A stretch of 13,171 nucleotides of DNA from an uncultured Lachnospiraceae bacterium (GTDB lineage Bacteria > Bacillota > Clostridia > Lachnospirales > Lachnospiraceae). The notes under the pieces were generated by a model. That model did no database searches. It was not told the DNA's origin and saw only the letters and a program-made list of their open reading frames with translations. A program made the translations under genes and the position numbers. Positions 5,996 to 12,450 of the stretch are shown here, piece by piece. How positions within the stretch are numbered: the stretch's first letter is position 1; every line of letters begins with the position of its first letter. Location of the stretch: positions 1 through 13,171 of the forward strand of contig USGM01000097.1 in NCBI GenBank assembly GCA_900554205.1, in the 5' to 3' direction.

Positions 5996-6904
5996 ATGAA
6001 CACACAGGTAACGATTGCGGGAGTGGATTTTAAAAATCCCGTTATGACAGCTTCCGGAACCTTTGGCTCCGGTATGGAATATTCTGAATTTGTAGATCTG
6101 AACAGGCTTGGCGCGGTTGTGACAAAGGGCGTGGCTAATGTGCCTTGGCCGGGAAATCCGACGCCCCGTGTCGCCGAGGTTTACGGAGGTATGCTGAATG
6201 CAATCGGACTTCAGAATCCCGGCATTGATGTCTTCATAGAGAGGGACATTCCCTTTCTGAAGCAGTTTGACACAAAGGTCATTGTCAATGTCTGCGGCAA
6301 GACGGTGGAGGACTATGTGGAGGTCGTGGAACGGCTGGGCGAGGAAGCGGCGGTCTCCATGCTGGAAATCAATGTGTCCTGTCCGAATGTCAAGGAAGGT
6401 GCGATTGCTTTCGGGCAGAAGGCGGATGCGCTTTTTGGCATTACGCAGGAGATCAAGCGCCATGCAAAGCAGCCGGTGATCATGAAACTGAGTCCGAACG
6501 TCACTGACATCACAGAGATGGCAAAGGCGGCGGAAGCGGCGGGCGCAGATGCCCTGTCCCTGATCAACACGATCACGGGCATGAAGATAGATATTCATAA
6601 GCGGAAGTTTGCAATTGCAAATAAGACCGGCGGGATGAGTGGCCCTGCGATAAAGCCGATTGCCGTCCGCATGGTTTATCAGGCGGCACACGCGGTTAAA
6701 ATCCCCATCATCGGAATGGGCGGCATTGCCACAGCAGAGGATGCCGTGGAATTTCTGCTCGCGGGAGCCAGCGCGGTCAGCATCGGTGCAATGAATTTTG
6801 TCAATCCCTACACGACGGTGGAAGTGGTTGAGGGCATTGAGAATTATATGAAACGTTATGGCATTGAAAATGTTACCGGGCTGATCGGTGCCGTACAAGA
6901 ATAA
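5996..6904 (+). CDS. pyrD: dihydroorotate dehydrogenase B, catalytic subunit (class 1B)
   Basis: PyrD of class 1B oxidises dihydroorotate to orotate using FMN and works as a heterotetramer with PyrK. The length of 302 residues fits the family. The active-site loop NVSCPNVKEG carries the catalytic cysteine C129, which marks class 1 enzymes; membrane-bound class 2 uses serine. Other family segments are MTASGTFGSG near the N-terminus, KLSPNVTDI, and the FMN phosphate site GMGGIATAEDAVEFLLAGAS. ATG at 5996 has AAAGGAGGGG upstream; earlier in-frame starts would overlap pyrK and add unrelated residues. The pair pyrK-pyrD is a typical operon; pyrE, pyrF and other pyr genes are not in the window. Confidence 0.96.
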   Translation: MNTQVTIAGVDFKNPVMTASGTFGSGMEYSEFVDLNRLGAVVTKGVANVPWPGNPTPRVAEVYGGMLNAIGLQNPGIDVFIERDIPFLKQFDTKVIVNVCGKTVEDYVEVVERLGEEAAVSMLEINVSCPNVKEGAIAFGQKADALFGITQEIKRHAKQPVIMKLSPNVTDITEMAKAAEAAGADALSLINTITGMKIDIHKRKFAIANKTGGMSGPAIKPIAVRMVYQAAHAVKIPIIGMGGIATAEDAVEFLLAGASAVSIGAMNFVNPYTTVEVVEGIENYMKRYGIENVTGLIGAVQE

Positions 6905-6906
6905 CC

Positions 6907-6953
6907 TTGAGAGTACCTTCATATATATACTTATACCAGTATATATGTGGAGG
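6907..6953 (+). promoter_or_regulatory. possible promoter or hairpin region ahead of the sipL-like gene
   Basis: The 56-nt gap after pyrD holds an AT-only inverted repeat, ATATATAC (6923-6930) with GTATATAT (6939-6946) around 8 nt. A loose sigma-A-like pair TTGAGA (6907-6912) and TTATAC (6931-6936) has an 18-bp spacer. GGAGG at 6949-6953 is the ribosome site. The hairpin has no GC pairs in its stem core and is not a convincing terminator. Sporulation genes of this type are usually read by mother-cell sigma factors, but I could not fit a sigma-E or sigma-K consensus with confidence. Confidence 0.35.
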
Positions 6954-6960
6954 TATTTTT

Positions 6961-8517
6961 GTGGAGCTGATAAAGAGAAACATACATATGGACCGCATTA
7001 AAACGGAAGCGGTCACGCAGTTCACGTTAGATGATGATATGAACATTCCCGACACGAAGCCGGATGTGAACACGCTGAATCTCGAGAAGGGAGAGCTTGT
7101 TGTCGAGGAGATCAAGCCGGGAACGGACTCCGTGAATGTCAGGGGCTATCTGGCGTATGTGGTACTTTATCATACGCTGGAGGAAGGCAGCAGCCTTGTT
7201 GTTCTTGAGGGAAGACTGCCCTTCGATGAGAAGATCAACCTGCGGGGAGCCGTTCCGACGGACAATGTTACCGTCGATACGGAGGTTGAGGATCTGACAG
7301 TCGGCATGATTAATTCCAGAAAACTGAACCTGCAGTCGCTTGTCACGCTTTCTGCCAGAGTGGAAGAGCTTTATGACGAGGAGGCGCCTGTCGCCCTGCA
7401 TGGCGAGGAGAGGACAGAATACCGCAAGATGCCGATGGAGCTTGCGCAGATCGCCATCTGCAAAAATGATATTTTTCGCATGAAGGAGGAAGTGACACTG
7501 CCGTCCAATTACCCGAACATTTTCCAGATCCTGTGGGATGATATCACACTGGGAGATGTGGAATTTAAGGTCATGGACGAGAAAATAAGCCTGTCGGGAG
7601 ACCTGCATGTTTTCATCCTGTATGAAGGCGAGGGGGAGGAGCACCCGATCCGCTCCTTTGAGACGACAGTGCCATTTACCGGAGCGCTGGACTGTCATGG
7701 ATGTAGGGAGGGAATGCTGCCGGACATCCGCTACAGGATGGGACAGAAGGAGCTTGCCGTGCGGCCGGATCTTGACGGCGAGGAGAGGTGTATCGGACTG
7801 GAGGCGGTGCTTGATTTCCTGATTCGTATTTATGAGGAGGAAAAGCTGGACATTATTTCCGACATCTACGGTGTATCGGATGAGATCGAGACGGTGTCAC
7901 ATAAAGCGGAGCTGCGCAGACTGCTGTCCAGAGTCACGGGAAAGACAAAGGTTGCGGATCATGTGCGGGTAAAGACAGGAAATGTGCTCCAGCTGCTGCA
8001 TAGCAAGGGTAATGTCACGGTAGATCAGCAGAGCGTCGTGGAGAATGGAATCCTGCTTCAGGGCAGCCTGAACGTGAAACTGCTGTATATTACGGGACAG
8101 GACGATAATCCCTACGGATGCACGCAGGCGCAGATACCTTTCCAGTATACAATTGAAGTCCCTGATATCGCGCCGGAGGACAGCGACACCGTGCGGGCGG
8201 AGGTGGAACAGCTGCAGGCGACCATGCTGGACGGAGAGGAGATGGATGTAAAGGCTGTGCTGAGCTTTTCCACGGTAGTATTTAAGACAATGCCTGTCGC
8301 ACTGATCAGTGACGTGACGGTTGCGCCCCTCGACGCGGCAAAGATGAACAATCTGCCCGGAATGGTTGTGTACATGGTGAAAGATGGGGATAATCTGTGG
8401 AATATTGGCAAGAAATATTATGTCTCTGTGGATTCCCTGAAGAAAATGAACGGTATGGAGAGCGATGAGGTAAAGTCAGGTCAGAAGCTGCTGATTGTAA
8501 AAAGTAATAATGGCTAA
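6961..8517 (+). CDS. sipL: SipL-like spore coat morphogenesis protein (three SPOCS/DUF3794 repeats plus LysM)
   Basis: In C. difficile, SipL binds the ATPase SpoIVA and is needed for coat localisation and spore formation; it acts in the mother cell. This protein, 518 residues from GTG 6961, closely matches the layout and length of that family. Three diverged copies of the beta-rich SPOCS (DUF3794) domain are visible. They begin roughly at residues 20 (DDDMNIPDTKPDVNTLNLEK), 180 (LPSNYPNIFQILWDD) and 335 (VADHVRVKTGNVLQLLHSKG). A LysM domain at residues 470-514 (YMVKDGDNLWNIGKKYYVS) closes the protein. In SipL this LysM binds SpoIVA rather than peptidoglycan. There is no signal peptide, as expected. 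The GTG is chosen because GGAGG lies 7 nt upstream; an earlier in-frame TTG at 6907 would place the hairpin and ribosome site inside the gene. It sits 56 nt after pyrD with no strong terminator between. Confidence 0.88.
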   Translation: MELIKRNIHMDRIKTEAVTQFTLDDDMNIPDTKPDVNTLNLEKGELVVEEIKPGTDSVNVRGYLAYVVLYHTLEEGSSLVVLEGRLPFDEKINLRGAVPTDNVTVDTEVEDLTVGMINSRKLNLQSLVTLSARVEELYDEEAPVALHGEERTEYRKMPMELAQIAICKNDIFRMKEEVTLPSNYPNIFQILWDDITLGDVEFKVMDEKISLSGDLHVFILYEGEGEEHPIRSFETTVPFTGALDCHGCREGMLPDIRYRMGQKELAVRPDLDGEERCIGLEAVLDFLIRIYEEEKLDIISDIYGVSDEIETVSHKAELRRLLSRVTGKTKVADHVRVKTGNVLQLLHSKGNVTVDQQSVVENGILLQGSLNVKLLYITGQDDNPYGCTQAQIPFQYTIEVPDIAPEDSDTVRAEVEQLQATMLDGEEMDVKAVLSFSTVVFKTMPVALISDVTVAPLDAAKMNNLPGMVVYMVKDGDNLWNIGKKYYVSVDSLKKMNGMESDEVKSGQKLLIVKSNNG

Positions 8518-8555
8518 AAAAATCCCCGGTTTGTAAGAAACCGGGGAAGCTTTTT
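8516..8555. terminator. bidirectional intrinsic terminator between converging genes
   Basis: A perfect 9-bp stem, CCCCGGTTT (8524-8532) with AAACCGGGG (8538-8546), has a 5-nt loop. Seven A's precede it (8516-8522), giving a U tract on the minus strand, and TTTTT follows (8551-8555) for the plus strand. It overlaps the stop codons of both flanking genes, so it ends the sipL-like transcript and the minus-strand 207-residue gene at once. Confidence 0.9.
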
Positions 8556-9177
8556 ATTCTGTTACTTCTGTGCTTGCCTTGTTTGCAGCGGCAGCCATAT
8601 CATCGAAGCCCTTCATCACGGCATCGTAGGTCTGCTGGGAAATATCGGGAAGCTTACCGCCCCATGTCTTCTCAGCCTGCTCATAGCCCTTTTTGAAAGC
8701 GTTGCGCATCTTCTCGATCTGGGAAGGATCGCCGCCTGTCAGAGCAGTAGCGAAGTCGAGGATTCTCTGCGAGGTCTGCTTTACGCCCCAGTAGCCATCC
8801 TCGGCAATGTCAGCCTGTGCCTGAGCCTTTGTAGCCGGGTCAACAGTGAACTTGCCTTCTCGCAGGAACTGCCAGATGTCATTTGCCTTGCCGTAGGCAT
8901 TCGTCTGACCGGACATCATCTTTTCAACCAGACTTCTGAGCTGAGCTGTACGCGCATCGGCATCAGCCTTCAGCTTGTTGATCAGGTTGGTATCGGGCTT
9001 GTAAGTCTTCTTTGCAGAAGCAGCGGAAGCCTCTGAGGAGCGCTCATAAACAACCCCGGTCTCAGCAGCAGTGTTTTCTGCCTTTGTGGTTTCTTTTTCA
9101 GCGGCCTTTGTGTTCTCAGCAGTGTATTTGTACGCTGCGGTAGTCTGGGTAGCTGATGTAATTCCGTTTACGCTCAT
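8554..9177 (-). CDS. uncharacterised conserved protein, candidate motility-regulon member
   Basis: This 207-residue protein has no function I can name; similar proteins are known to me only as hypothetical in Clostridia. The N-terminal 60 residues are low-complexity, rich in Ala, Thr, Glu and Ser, without a signal peptide or membrane segment. They begin MSVNGITSATQT, a style seen in flagellar and exported proteins of this group. From about residue 60 it becomes an ordered, mostly helical domain: KPDTNLINKLKADADARTAQ, then a DIWQFLREGKF motif, ISEDGYWG-like AEDGYWGVKQTSQRILDFA, ALTGGDPSQ, and KTWGGKLPDISQQTYDAV. ATG at 9177 has AGAGGG 6-8 nt upstream. A good sigma-D-type promoter lies at 9254-9280, giving a leader of roughly 70 nt, so expression with flagellar genes is a reasonable inference. 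Its terminator is shared with the sipL-like gene. Confidence 0.85.
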   Translation of the reverse strand: MSVNGITSATQTTAAYKYTAENTKAAEKETTKAENTAAETGVVYERSSEASAASAKKTYKPDTNLINKLKADADARTAQLRSLVEKMMSGQTNAYGKANDIWQFLREGKFTVDPATKAQAQADIAEDGYWGVKQTSQRILDFATALTGGDPSQIEKMRNAFKKGYEQAEKTWGGKLPDISQQTYDAVMKGFDDMAAAANKASTEVTE

Positions 9178-9192
9178 ATTATCCCTCTTTCC

Positions 9193-9228
9193 GGCGTATT
9201 CACGCCATTTTCTACCCGAAAAACGGGT
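9193..9228 (-). other. two small hairpins in the leader of the 207-residue gene
   Basis: In the predicted leader, GGCG (9193-9196) pairs with CGCC (9203-9206), and ACCCG (9214-9218) pairs with CGGGT (9224-9228) around five A's (five U's in the transcript). Both are short and the second is followed by no T tract in the direction of transcription. They may only shape the leader; no riboswitch class is recognised. Confidence 0.4.
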
Positions 9229-9253
9229 GCATCATCCATGATCTCTATAAGGT

Positions 9254-9280
9254 ATTTCGGAAGATACAGGAAAAAGTTTA
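9254..9280 (-). promoter_or_regulatory. sigma-D (sigma-28, flagellar) type promoter
   Basis: Read on the minus strand, TAAACTTT (9280-9273), 11 nt, then TCCGAAAT (9261-9254) matches the sigma-28 consensus TAAAGTTT-N11-GCCGATAA at 7 of 8 and 5 of 8 bases, and the B. subtilis sigma-D -10 GCCGATAT at 6 of 8. Spacing is exact. The TAA of the -35 box is also the stop codon of the DUF1934 gene. The start would lie near 9247, about 70 nt before the 207-residue gene. This class of promoter drives late flagellar, chemotaxis and autolysin genes. Confidence 0.6.
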
Positions 9281-9712
9281 GTCCGTTGCCGGAAGATTAC
9301 GGAATTTTATTTTCAGTTCATTTTCCGAGAGGAGAGAGCCTTCCGCAAGAATCTGGTAACGGATATGGATGGTCGCGCCGCTCTCCGACCAGAGCTCACT
9401 CATTACCTCGGTGGAAATGTCGAGTATCAGCGTTCCGTATGCAGTGGTGTAGCTTGTCCGGTGTGTCTTGTCTGTTTCAAACACCATGCGGGAGGTGATG
9501 TTTCCTCTGCGTGACAGCTCCAGCATATGATCCTTGAATTTTAAAGTATTGCCTGTGACGAGCAGGGTTTCAGGGTCGGTTTCGTCATAGAGTATGTAGC
9601 GGCAACCGCCGCGCTCGAAATATTGTCCCTCGGCGGCAACCTCCGTCAGAAGCTTCTGACCGTTTTCGTTAAGCTGTGTGCCGGACACAGTGATGCTGAT
9701 ATTTTTATCCAA
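9278..9712 (-). CDS. DUF1934 domain protein
   Basis: This 144-residue protein fits the DUF1934 (YwiB-like) family, small beta-barrel proteins of Firmicutes with a calycin-like fold and no established biochemical role. Segments seen include MDKNISITVSGTQ at the N-terminus, then YILYDETDPETLLVTGNTLK, and the later YGTLILDISTEVM and ATIHIRYQILAEG strands. No signal peptide or membrane segment is visible. The start is TTG at 9712, 2 nt after the murI stop, with GAGGA about 9 nt upstream inside the last codons of murI. No ATG near the N-terminus offers a better start. Translation is probably coupled to murI. The stop codon forms part of the promoter for the next gene. Confidence 0.85.
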   Translation of the reverse strand: MDKNISITVSGTQLNENGQKLLTEVAAEGQYFERGGCRYILYDETDPETLLVTGNTLKFKDHMLELSRRGNITSRMVFETDKTHRTSYTTAYGTLILDISTEVMSELWSESGATIHIRYQILAEGSLLSENELKIKFRNLPATD

Positions 9713-9714
9713 GA

Positions 9715-10557
9715 TTAGTATTCCTCGATGTTTACCGCTTTGGCAGACAAAATGCCGTACTTGATAATAGAGTTTGCAAAGCGGACAAATTTTTCAGCCT
9801 TATCGCTGACGTAGAACTGATATTGGTTGCGGCCCAGCCCCGGAGCCTCGTCGTTGAGCATATCCATCTCTGCCAGCATCTGTTTTAATTCGATCGCCGT
9901 CTCATATGCAGGATTCACCAGAGATACCTGACTGCCCATAATCCTGCCGAGCGCGGTGCGGATCAGCGGGTAGTGAGTGCAGCCTAAGATCAGGGTGTCG
10001 ATGTCGATGTCAATCAGCTCCGCGAGATAGCGGCGGGCGATTTCGTCGGTCACGGGATCCTGCCACAGCCCTTCCTCGACAAGGGGGACAAAGAGAGGAC
10101 ATGCTTTGCCGTAAATGGTGCAATTCCGGTTCAGCTCTGTTATGTATTTCGTATAAATATTACTGTTGATCGTCGCCTCGGTTGCGATGACACCGATCTT
10201 GCCATTGCGCGTCACCTCGGTCGCTGCCTTCGCACCGGGCTTGACAACGCCGATGATCGGAATGTCAATATCCTGCTCGAGGGTGTCGAGGGCATAGGCG
10301 CTTGCCGTATTGCAGGCAACAACGATTGTCTTTACATCAAAGGTGCGCAGAAAGCGCACAATCTGCTCAGAAAAACGTATGACAGTGTCCTGAGATTTAC
10401 TGCCATAGGGAACGCGGGCAGTGTCTCCGAAATAGATGATCTTCTCGTTGGGAATCTGGCGCATGATCTCGCGGACCACGGTAAGACCGCCGACGCCGGA
10501 GTCAAACACACCGATCGGCGCATCCCTGCGCATCAGTTCTTTGTTGATCTGTCCCAT
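9715..10557 (-). CDS. murI: glutamate racemase
   Basis: MurI interconverts L- and D-glutamate without a cofactor, supplying D-glutamate for peptidoglycan in the cytoplasm. The protein has 280 residues from this start. The N-terminal IGVFDSGVGGLTVVREI, the FGDTARVPYGSKS loop, and the two catalytic cysteines C82 (VVACNTASA) and C193 (GCTHYPL) are all present. ATG at 10557 has GGGAGG 7 nt upstream; an in-frame TTG at 10572 overlaps that site and is rejected. The start lies 25 nt inside the preceding small gene, so the two are probably translationally coupled. Length and active site suggest a functional enzyme. Confidence 0.96.
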   Translation of the reverse strand: MGQINKELMRRDAPIGVFDSGVGGLTVVREIMRQIPNEKIIYFGDTARVPYGSKSQDTVIRFSEQIVRFLRTFDVKTIVVACNTASAYALDTLEQDIDIPIIGVVKPGAKAATEVTRNGKIGVIATEATINSNIYTKYITELNRNCTIYGKACPLFVPLVEEGLWQDPVTDEIARRYLAELIDIDIDTLILGCTHYPLIRTALGRIMGSQVSLVNPAYETAIELKQMLAEMDMLNDEAPGLGRNQYQFYVSDKAEKFVRFANSIIKYGILSAKAVNIEEY

Positions 10558-10823
10558 GAAAAAGCCTCCCAAAAAGCATTCAGCTCTGTGAGAATCCTGC
10601 TGCGGAAGCGGATGCTGCCGGAATCGGCTTCCAGAAGCTCAAGATAGAAGCTGTCATCGAGACCTTTGTTCCGGTCGAGGGAAATTTCCTGTCCGGACGC
10701 ATCCTCTATTATAATACGCACGGTTTCCGGTGTCAGGGTAAGTTCCGGGTAGAGCAGACCCCACCAGCCAAGCGCAGCACACATTGCTGTTATAATGCGA
10801 ATTCCTAATTTCTTATTCTTCAT
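10533..10823 (-). CDS. small membrane-anchored protein of unknown function upstream of murI
   Basis: This 96-residue protein has a basic start (MKNKKLGIR), one hydrophobic segment at about residues 8-26, and then an extracytoplasmic domain starting YPELTLTPETVRIIIEDASG. The motif GWWGLLYPEL directly after the membrane segment looks conserved-family-like, but I cannot name the family. C15 in the hydrophobic run is not in a proper lipobox. ATG at 10823 has GTGAGG 7 nt upstream. Its 3' end overlaps murI by 25 nt in another frame, so it is a real partner in that operon rather than a stray frame. A role near the cell envelope is inferred only from topology and from its neighbour. Confidence 0.75.
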   Translation of the reverse strand: MKNKKLGIRIITAMCAALGWWGLLYPELTLTPETVRIIIEDASGQEISLDRNKGLDDSFYLELLEADSGSIRFRSRILTELNAFWEAFSWDRSTKN

Positions 10824-10878
10824 GCGATAACCTCACTTCCTTTAAGGAGATTATTGCCGAAGTTTTTGGATCTATACC

Positions 10879-10907
10879 ACTTTACTTTTTGTTGATCTGC
10901 CTGTCAA
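10879..10907 (-). promoter_or_regulatory. possible promoter of the murI operon inside the 3' end of the GntR-family gene
   Basis: On the minus strand a perfect TTGACA (10907-10902) is followed after 17 nt by TAAAGT (10884-10879), a 4-of-6 match to the -10 consensus. A start near 10872 would give a leader of about 50 nt before the 96-residue gene. The -35 box lies in coding sequence, so chance occurrence is possible. Confidence 0.4.
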
Positions 10908-11571
10908 GGCGAATCTGCCGGATGATCGCTTTTTCCTGATTGTCGATGTGCGTCCGCGCGGCAGCAGCAGCGGTAGCCTTATCCTTGGCTACAATACTCT
11001 GATAGATTATTCTATGCTCTGCAATGAGCGTTTCATGCTGACTTGCGTCCTTAATGTACTCAAAACGATAGCGGTACATCTGCTCCGAGAGGTTGTTGAC
11101 GAGCTGGATCAGCCGCTGGTTGCCGGTAGCGCAGACAATGATGTCGTGAAGGGCAACGTCAGCCTGGGCGATCTGCTTCGTGTCATGGGTGTGAACCGCA
11201 GTCTCGAAGGCATCGCACGCCTTTTTCAGATTTTCAAGCTCTTCGTCGGTGATACGGTCGCAGGCAAGTTCGGCGCAGAGCGCATCCAGTGCCCGGCGTA
11301 CTTCCAGAACGTCCTGCATATTCTTTTCGGTGATCTGTGAGACCTCAGCGCCGCGGCGCGGAATCATCGTGACAAGTCCTTCCAGCTCCAGCTTATGAAT
11401 GGCCTCGCGTATGGGGGTGCGGCTGACACCGAGTTTATTGGCAAGATGAATTTCCATGAGACGCTCCCCGGGCTTTAACTCGCCGGTGAGGATCGCCTGG
11501 CGCAGCGTATTGAACACGACGTCGCGCAGCGGTAGGAATTCATTTAAATTCGTATTTAAGTAATCCTGCAT
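10882..11571 (-). CDS. GntR-family transcriptional regulator, FCD (FadR) subfamily
   Basis: This 229-residue DNA-binding regulator would respond to a small carboxylate-like ligand. The N-terminal winged helix spans about residues 15-77: LRQAILTGELKPGERLME, then LANKLGVSRTPIREAIHKLE and GLVTMIPRRGAEV. The C-terminal all-helical FCD domain runs from about 85 to 215 and carries the metal-site residues typical of the subfamily, D138 and H142 (ADVALHD), H186 (EHRII) and H208 (RTHIDN). ATG at 11571 has AAAGGG 8 nt upstream. It follows ispE by 18 nt and is probably co-transcribed with it, although its target genes are unknown. FCD regulators often control sugar-acid or amino-acid catabolism; no such genes are adjacent. 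Confidence 0.92.
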   Translation of the reverse strand: MQDYLNTNLNEFLPLRDVVFNTLRQAILTGELKPGERLMEIHLANKLGVSRTPIREAIHKLELEGLVTMIPRRGAEVSQITEKNMQDVLEVRRALDALCAELACDRITDEELENLKKACDAFETAVHTHDTKQIAQADVALHDIIVCATGNQRLIQLVNNLSEQMYRYRFEYIKDASQHETLIAEHRIIYQSIVAKDKATAAAAARTHIDNQEKAIIRQIRLDRQINKK

Positions 11572-11589
11572 AGTTTGTGCCCTTTCACG

Positions 11590-12450
11590 TTAGGGAAGTG
11601 TGGTTAGGAAAATTTGCTTTGCAATATTTTCTGAAAGTAACTGTTCATATGCGTCCGATGCTTTTTCCCTGTCGGTGAAAATACCGAATACGGTGGGGCC
11701 GCTGCCACTCATGAGGCTGCCGGCCGCGCCGAGCTCCAGCATTCGCTTTTTCAGGTCGGCAATGACAGGGTAAAGCGGGATGGTCACGGCTTCGAGAACA
11801 TTTTCCAGCCGTTCCAGAATGCCCGGCAGACTTCCGGCACGGATCGCGGAAACCATTCCGTCGATGTCGGGATGGTGCTGGATGCCGGCGCTGTCCAGAT
11901 GCTCGTAGACATATTTGGTTGAGACGTTGATGTCCGGCTTCGCAATCAGCACATGGCATGTGGGAGCAGCAGGAAGGGAGGTCAGTTTTTCACCGATGCC
12001 CTCAGCGAGCGCTGTACCGCCGAGAATGCAGTAGGGTACGTCTGCGCCGATCCGGACGGATAAATCCATCAGTTCGGGAACGGATAAGCCGAGTCCGAAG
12101 AGATTATTCATGCCTTTCATGGTGGCGGCGGCATCTGTGCTTCCGCCCGCCATACCGGCCTCGGACGGAATGCGCTTGGTGATGCGGATGGTCAGCCCGT
12201 CGACGGACTTGTGCAGCGCTTGGAGGTACAGCTCCGCCGCGCGCCACGCAAGGTTCGTTCCGTCCGTCGGGACGCCCTCGGCGTCGCATTCCAGCTGCCA
12301 CGGTGCATGCGTGTCCAGCTCCAGCGTGATGTCGTCGCGGACGGAGACCGTCTGCATAATGGAACGCAGGTCATGATACCCGTCCGCGCGGCGGTCGAGC
12401 ACATCGAGCGTCAGATTGAGCTTTGCAAAGGCGCTTTCGGTCAGGATCAT
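11590..12450 (-). CDS. ispE: 4-diphosphocytidyl-2-C-methyl-D-erythritol kinase
   Basis: IspE phosphorylates CDP-methylerythritol in the non-mevalonate route to isoprenoids, in the cytoplasm. The 286-residue protein is a GHMP kinase of usual length. K10 and N12 lie in the substrate site AKLNLTLDV, GYHDLRSIMQTV follows, the ATP loop is PSEAGMAGGSTDAAA at 95-109, D137 lies in IGADVPYC, and SGSGPTVFG is near the C-terminus. The start ATG overlaps the stop of the DUF1015 gene (ATGA), and GAGGG lies about 13 nt upstream, so translation is probably coupled. Composition changes along the gene: codons in the first two thirds end mostly in G or C, while the last 20 or so are AT-rich. Confidence 0.95.
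   Translation of the reverse strand: MILTESAFAKLNLTLDVLDRRADGYHDLRSIMQTVSVRDDITLELDTHAPWQLECDAEGVPTDGTNLAWRAAELYLQALHKSVDGLTIRITKRIPSEAGMAGGSTDAAATMKGMNNLFGLGLSVPELMDLSVRIGADVPYCILGGTALAEGIGEKLTSLPAAPTCHVLIAKPDINVSTKYVYEHLDSAGIQHHPDIDGMVSAIRAGSLPGILERLENVLEAVTIPLYPVIADLKKRMLELGAAGSLMSGSGPTVFGIFTDREKASDAYEQLLSENIAKQIFLTTLP

Noticed and set aside
5819..6922. 367-codon minus-strand frame opposite pyrD
   Set aside because: Its composition (rich in His, Arg, Cys) is typical of an antisense shadow, and pyrD on the other strand is certain.
6923..6946. Terminator after pyrD
   Set aside because: The stem is entirely A-T apart from its loop-closing pair and lacks a directly following T tract; too weak to call.
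7027..7698. Minus-strand frame opposite the sipL-like gene
   Set aside because: It is antisense to a conserved protein with repeated SPOCS domains and shows no start signal or motif of its own.
10838..10848. TCCTTTAAGGA palindrome before the small membrane-protein gene as a terminator or operator
   Set aside because: Five-bp arms with one central base, no T tract, and it overlaps the ribosome-site region; chance is likely.
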